From assembly GCA_964017185.1 (NCBI GenBank), contig OZ024869.1, positions 71,952,315 to 72,016,314 on the forward strand: a DNA stretch of 64,000 bases. The letters run 5' to 3'. A program made the translations under genes and the position numbers. Below, piece by piece: positions 58,609 to 64,000 of this stretch. Position 1 is the stretch's first letter, and every line of letters begins with the position of its first letter. The DNA is from Rugalucina vietnamica. Taxonomy: Eukaryota > Mollusca > Bivalvia > Lucinida > Lucinidae. The notes beneath the pieces are model-generated. The model saw only the letters and a list, made by a program, of their open reading frames with translations. It did no database searches and was not told the DNA's origin.

Positions 58609-61600
58609 ATGACGGAATCGTTAGTTTGGGAAGACTATCTCACCGTTGGACTATATTTTGGTGTTGTGCTAGCTGTTGGAATATGGGTAAGGGGCTTTTT
58701 TCTTGATGTTGAAGACTTTCAAAGGAAATTCTTGTAGATATTGAAGATTTTTTTCAAGAGATGCTTCGTTGTTTATCGACCATTTAAAAAACGCAACTGG
58801 TGTTTGATATTGAGATTGTATGCTTTCAACATTCAGTGAAGAAACAGTTCGTGATTTTCCTGAATGAAACTTTTGCTTCCATTTTAGCCTATTTGTTGTA
58901 TTTATTCTCAAAATGATTAAGAAAATATATTGTAATGTAATTATGTGTTGTCTTTAATTTCAAGTCCACGTTTCGCCAGAACAGAGGGAGTACAACAGGA
59001 TACTTTCTGGCGGGAAAGAATATGTTATGGCTTCCCGTAAGTATAGAATTTAATCCAGTTGTATATAACAATTTTGATATTAAACATGAATAACTTGTCT
59101 TTTGGGAGGTTTAAAATATGCACTAAAACTTTCTAACTGAAAAATGGACTATCTGCGAATTGTATAAAAAAGGGAAAATCTGTTAACATAAATATAATCA
59201 CTGTTCCAGGTAGGAGCGTCTATCTACGCCAGCAATGTTGGAGCCCCGATGTTTGTGGGTATGGCCGGGACCGCGGCAGCTTCTGGGTTTGCTGTTACCA
59301 TATATGAATGGCATGTTAGTGCAATTATTATCTTTAAAGTTGTCATTGTTGCGACCAGAGTGATCTATAAATATACGTGTATGTCTGTCTGTCTCTTTGT
59401 TATCAACAGATTTACGTTAAGTTAATTGTTATGATGAAACACCATCATTTTGATGAGAATTTATGACAACGGGCTTCTATTCGAAAAGGAAACCTTTGAT
59501 ACTTTTGTTTACATGTTATCAGTGCTTTCAGAGCAGCTACGTAGTAAGCTTTAATTAAGGGAGAGCGCGGTGTCCTAGTGGCGTCGGACTGCGGATCGGG
59601 AGGTCATTGGGTCCAGATACTACTGGAACCGAGTTGTGCTCTTGAGCAGGACACATCAATTCTCAATTTTGCTGGTAAAGCAATTTCCAAGAAGCGATGA
59701 CTCCGTTCCGACATTAACGAACATTTGTGGACTAGAAAGCTAAGCCATAATACAAACAACAAAGAAATAAATAACTGTACATTTCAACAGGCTGTGTACA
59801 TCATTATATCTCTTGGATGGCTATTTGTCCCTGTCTACATTGCATCGGGGGTAAGAACATTCGATATTGTCTTTAATTCTTCGTGCATATGAGTATAAAT
59901 AAGGACATTGTTAATTCGCCCAACATATCAAGTCGATAAAAAGTAAGAAGTATGAAAATTTCATTTTTATTTTAATTTGAAACTAATATACCTATTGTTT
60001 TGAACTATTTATCTGTTGCCTTATTAATAAGCTCGAGTATGCTCACCATAGTGTTTATCTGATTTGAAAATCTCTAATTAAGGATGATACCGACAAAACT
60101 TTTCGGTGCAAGACCATCTTATATGCTGGCGTCATACCTAGCCGATTTTAACACGGTATGGACACACGATTATGAAAAGTTTCAATTTCGGCGGGGATCG
60201 TGAATACATCGGGCCAATCGTGAGTGCATCGTTACCAATCGTACATGTATGTCCATCGGGAGATTTTTTAAGCCATCGGCATCACCATCGCGACTTTGAC
60301 ATGCCAAAAAAATACAGGAAGGACACACGATGGTTCAATTTCGTGTTGAGTTCGCGAGTGCATCTTGCCCTTCGCAAAGCCATCGTGAGGCCATCTTAAG
60401 ACATCGGGACTACATCGTACTTCTGTTGTGTGGTCATCGACACCATCGGCTAAGTTTTGCTACACGAAGGCAATACGATGGAGACGCGATGCTGCCCGAT
60501 TATGTTACGAAGGGAACACGACATCGTATAGCCCTCGCAACGCCATCGTATAAGCATCGTGTCTAACAAAAATTAGAACACGATGGCATCTCGATGGAAA
60601 CACGATATTAACCAAAACTGCTTTTTCTGCGTTTCCAATATATCCCAAGGTAACGTGGACATACAAAAATCAGCATCCACACACACGGGGCCTTTTTCTC
60701 AGAAAATCTTAAGTTGAGTACTGTTGATTCTATTCTGACAAAAATCACGGCATATTTCGAAGACAAGACAAACAGGAAGAAGAAGACTGCAGTACTGCTT
60801 CTTTACACGCAATTGGAACATGATAAATTCATCTTGAAGGAGCAACACCATCTCTTACTGGAATTTGGTTTGTTTATATAAATTATTCTGTTGTCGTTCA
60901 AGCAGCACTCTGTTTTCTATCTAGTAGAGCAGTACCCACTGCAGTTTTTCGACAAAAAATTCCTTTATCTACTATAAAATCAAGACCTGTTGTATGTCAT
61001 TTTCATGCGAAAGATAGATTGAAATACAACCAAACTGTCACCGAGAAGTTTGAACAGTGTTGTAAAGTAACTGACAATACAGGCATGGTAGTATTTTTTA
61101 CCGTGGACGTCAACAACGAAATCATACAAATGAAATACCTTCTCTAAAGAGACCATGTTTGTGCGCGAATGAAATTGGGTCTCGTTCAATCTCCTGCCTA
61201 CAATATAGACACCGTGTATTTTATGAGTGGAACCTTGGAGGGAAGTTTCGGAGTAGAGCTGACAGGCGCAATCTTCTCACGCCCTCTTCCTGGTTTCGGT
61301 GGCATTTCCAATTTTATGTTTTAAAGAAAGAAACTGACAAAGCTGATGTTTTCTCAACATCACTTTTCATTCTCATTAATTGATTTTTACATAACATCGG
61401 GAAGTCACGTTATGCCTTCGGGACACTTTCGGGAATACATTTTACACCTAACGATGGCTTCACGATGGCTTCACGACATCGTCAAGCATTTGCATACCAT
61501 TTGCATCAACATCGAATGCAAAACTACCACTTCGTGAATCGTTCGTGACTGCTTCGGGTATAATCGTGTGTCCATCGTGTGTCCATCGCATGTCCACCGG

Positions 61601-61999
61601 TAGGCTCCGTACATGCTTCGGCTCAACATTGGCTTTTTACCAAATTCGTGACTAAAATCGCCGCGAAATTCAAAATTTCATATTCGTATAGCCATCGTGT
61701 GTCAAAATCGGCTTGGTCTGACGCCAGCAATAACAAGTAATTTGGTGAGAAAAAATCATGTGGTCAATGGAAAGAAAAAATACAACAGAAAACCCCTTTG
61801 ATTCTACTTTCGATTTTCGAGATAAATTGCATTGTAGATTCTAGACCATAATGATATACCTGAATGTGTAGCGCAATGATTCTTAGTTGATTCTTAGTTG
61901 ATATTCAGTAAACTTTGAGTTGAGAACATACTGCTTGCTTGTATAATTAAACATGCAGTTTTAATCAGCCCAGTGTCGCAAATTTTAAAGTCATGGCGC

Positions 62000-62058
<59 letters not shown>

Positions 62059-63363
62059 GCACGAAACAGATCAAAATGCAACTTAATACCGCCTTTATTA
62101 TGACGTCATTGGCGTCATTCCTATTTAAAACCTTTATCAAATTATCAAATTTAGACAATTATTTATTGAAGTAAGCTTGTTATACATAAATCCTCCATTT
62201 TCAACGTGACAACGCTTATGATTATAGATTTGTTCCACAGGCTTTTACAATGCCAGAATATTTGAAGAAGAGGTTTGGTGGCGTACGAATAAGAAGATAC
62301 ATGTCTATCCTGTCATTAATTATGTATGTTCTGAGAAATATTAGCGTGAGTACTTCCGCTTTTTATCTCCTTAAGCAGGATCATGCACACATGCCTACTC
62401 TGGTTGCACTTTTCACTTTGATTCAATCAGAATGTTTGTTTACATGTAATCAGCATTTTTTCCCAGGAACTTGATGTGTTGTTCTGGGAAATTCTGCTAT
62501 ATTTAGAAATACGGATGTTCTAATATTCCGTGTTCTCAACATGTTTTTTCGCGGCCAAGTTGATGCTAGCCCGATGACGCATATAATTGAGCCGCCTCGT
62601 GGGAAAACCAACAATGTGGTTTCCGAACAGGTCCGACACAAATCGGCCTGTACAAGCACAGAAAAGAGCTAGAAGCCTGAAATTTCGAATTTAAGTAGAA
62701 GAGGAATTGTACTATCCGAGTAGCGAAAACAAGGACGCTGATCACCGCTGATCTGCGTTTTTGTTTTCGCCTATGCAGATTGTTGGTTTTCCCATGAGGC
62801 GGCTCATATATGATTTCAGGAGGCTCACATTAACTAAGGGGATACATTTTCATACTTTAAGCCATGCTGGCTCGAGTTTCAAAGAGTGCGCTCCGATCGA
62901 ATCCCCGAAACCCATAAAATCTGCCACTGCAATGCTGGTATCGAAGAGCTAATCATCTAACTAGTTGGCTTTTTTTTGCTTGATTTTAAATCTCACTAGA
63001 ACTACCGACTTCTGATATTCACTTTTATAATTAAAAGGTAAAAGTAAACAATGATCAAAATAATGGTACAATTAGAAAGAAATTCCCACTCCACAAACCG
63101 AGGTGGGCAATAAGGTACTTATATTAATGGAACATATCGTAAGCCGAGGGAGCAGTAGTATACTAGTATTTTCGGCCCCTTTAATGAAGAACATGTTCAT
63201 TTTTTTTAGAAAATAAAACAACAGATCGATTGAGCACGTCTTCTGATTTTTTTTCAGGGTGAAATCTACAGCGGAGCAATATTTATGCAGCAGTTGTTGG
63301 GTTTGAACCTGTATCTGTGTGTAGTTACCATTCTTGCTGTAGTAGCTATCTACACAGTCATCG
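58609..63363 (+). CDS. SGLT-like (SLC5 family) sodium cotransporter, 5' part of tandem paralogue
   Basis: Six exons are visible: 58609-58686, 58965-59036, 59210-59314, 59791-59850, 62241-62345 and 63258-63363. They have exactly the same lengths and phases as exons 1-6 of the first transporter gene. The protein starts [18 protein letters not shown] and continues through [44 protein letters not shown] and [15 protein letters not shown]. Met again replaces the sugar-site His of SGLT1. Exon 7 (GGLRAV...) is not found before the window ends, so the gene continues to the right. Likely a Na+-coupled solute carrier in the plasma membrane; substrate unknown. Confidence 0.87.
59565..59765 (+). mobile_element. 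Diverged tRNA-derived SINE in intron 3 of transporter 2
   Basis: GGTGTCCTAGTGGCGTCGGA (A-box region), a weakened B box in GGTCATTGGGTCCAG, the TGACTCCGTTCCGACATTAA body and an ACAAACAACAAAG tail. Confidence 0.65.
60128..61725. mobile_element. CATCG-rich non-autonomous element, copy 2
   Basis: Ends GGCGTCATACCTAGCCGAT and ATCGGCTTGGTCTGACGCC. Subterminal CATCG/CGATG arrays and the core match copy 1 (47527-49955), without the Penelope-like insertion. Lies in intron 4 of the second transporter gene. Confidence 0.85.
62001..62055 (+). repeat. Poly-A tract (55 bp)
   Basis: Pure A run, preceded by CATGGCGCC. Confidence 0.95.
62589..62805 (-). mobile_element. MITE family A, inverted
   Basis: GAGCCGCCTCGTGGGAAAAC left, GAGGCGGCTC right, GTCCGACACAAATCGG block. 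The central hairpin is shortened (GCTGATCACCGCTGATC). Confidence 0.85.
63040..63165 (-). mobile_element. Penelope-like element fragment, - strand
   Basis: AATTCCCACTCCACAAACCG, AGGTGGGC and ATCGTAAGCCGAGGGAGCAG match the complement of the tail. Confidence 0.7.
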
Positions 63364-63373
63364 GTAAGAATTT

Positions 63374-63611
63374 GAGCCGCGTCATGAGAAAACCGACATT
63401 TTACATATGCGAAAACAAAAGGCGCAGATCAGCTTCGCAGTAACTGCGAAGCTGATCAGCGCCTTTGTTTTCGCTACACGGATAGTACAATTCCTCAAGC
63501 TTCTAAATTCAAACGTTCTAGCCTCTAACCATCCTCTGTGCTTCTTCAGCTCGATTTGTGTCGGACCTATACGGAAACCATATTTGAAATTGGTTTTCTC
63601 ATAACGCACCT
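63374..63611 (+). mobile_element. MITE family A just after exon-6 donor
   Basis: GAGCCGCGTCATGAGAAAAC end, perfect hairpin GCTTCGCAGTAACTGCGAAG, right end decayed (CTCATAACGCACC). It begins about ten bases after the donor GT of exon 6 of the second transporter gene. Confidence 0.85.
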
Positions 63612-63884
63612 AAGTTCTTTGTTTCTTTGTGTCATTGCTCAATGGTCAACAGGGAAGGTTATAATGGGACAGCCAGTAATCCTAACCACACTGTTCTTTG
63701 GCAAGTCTCCCAACGCCGGGTAGAATACAACTACTAAGAGCACATTTGTACCACCTCTTACTGACAGATACAAGTACAGCGGAAGCTGTCAAATAGCCAT
63801 GGTATATTTTTATGACCAAATATTAGTGAAATATACCCGAGACATCGGTACATGTATTTCACTGACAAGAAATGAACTTCGCTG

Positions 63885-64000
63885 TTCACTGCTAGGTACG
63901 ACACAAACCAGGTTGTGCAGACACAGAAGATGGCTACATGCTTAAATCTAGTATTGCATTGCAGAAGATTAATTGTGTAATCTATGTAGCGGCGTTTTGT
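63885..64000 (-). mobile_element. MITE family A, inverted, cut by window edge
   Basis: ACGACACAAACCAGGTTGTG, AAGATGGCTAC and TGTAGCGGCGTTTTGT follow the inverted order of family A; more diverged than the others. Confidence 0.55.

Noticed and set aside
63614-63723. Possible exon 7 of the second transporter gene
   Set aside because: The open stretch (GKVIMGQPVILTTLFFGKSP) does not match the [13 protein letters not shown] exon; it looks like repeat-derived DNA.

Overview
This looks like a stretch of a mollusc genome, most likely a bivalve. It is AT-rich, its genes are split by introns, and its intergenic DNA and introns are packed with tRNA-derived SINEs, palindromic MITEs and 5'-truncated copies of one Penelope-like retroelement. 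The species call is inference from the gene families and repeat style; no sequence search was possible.

Layout. (1) 1-14.5 kb: two tandem three-exon genes on the + strand for secretin/adhesion-type seven-helix receptors, each with a somatomedin-B-like cysteine knot near the N terminus. A G-rich 88-bp minisatellite lies just upstream. (2) 14.5-20.5 kb: a broken Penelope-like reverse transcriptase copy and a 2.8-kb TA-flanked non-autonomous DNA element with a nested SINE. (3) 20.5-38 kb: three diverged caudal (Cdx)-type homeobox genes, two on the - strand and one on the + strand. All have the intron between homeodomain residues 44 and 45. Each has a TATA box and a shared upstream block rich in homeodomain-type sites. 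Two further copies of that block (25.3 and 30.8 kb) have no gene behind them. (4) 38.9-63.4 kb: a complete 14-exon gene for an SGLT-like (SLC5) sodium cotransporter of 658 residues, then the first six exons of a tandem paralogue that runs off the right edge.

The receptors, homeobox genes and transporters are three separate local gene-family expansions; nothing in the sequence ties them into one pathway. What links the window is transposon activity. One 4-bp-TSD MITE family occurs about ten times, the Penelope-like tail about thirteen times, and foldback elements up to 4.9 kb fill introns. Several transposon ends lie within 5-30 nt of splice sites in the transporter genes.

Exon borders were placed by hand from GT/AG sites, reading phase and comparison between paralogues. 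All full-length CDS totals are multiples of three (895, 907, 332, 335, 331 and 658 residues). Transposon borders are good to a few bases where TSDs are quoted and to tens of bases elsewhere.
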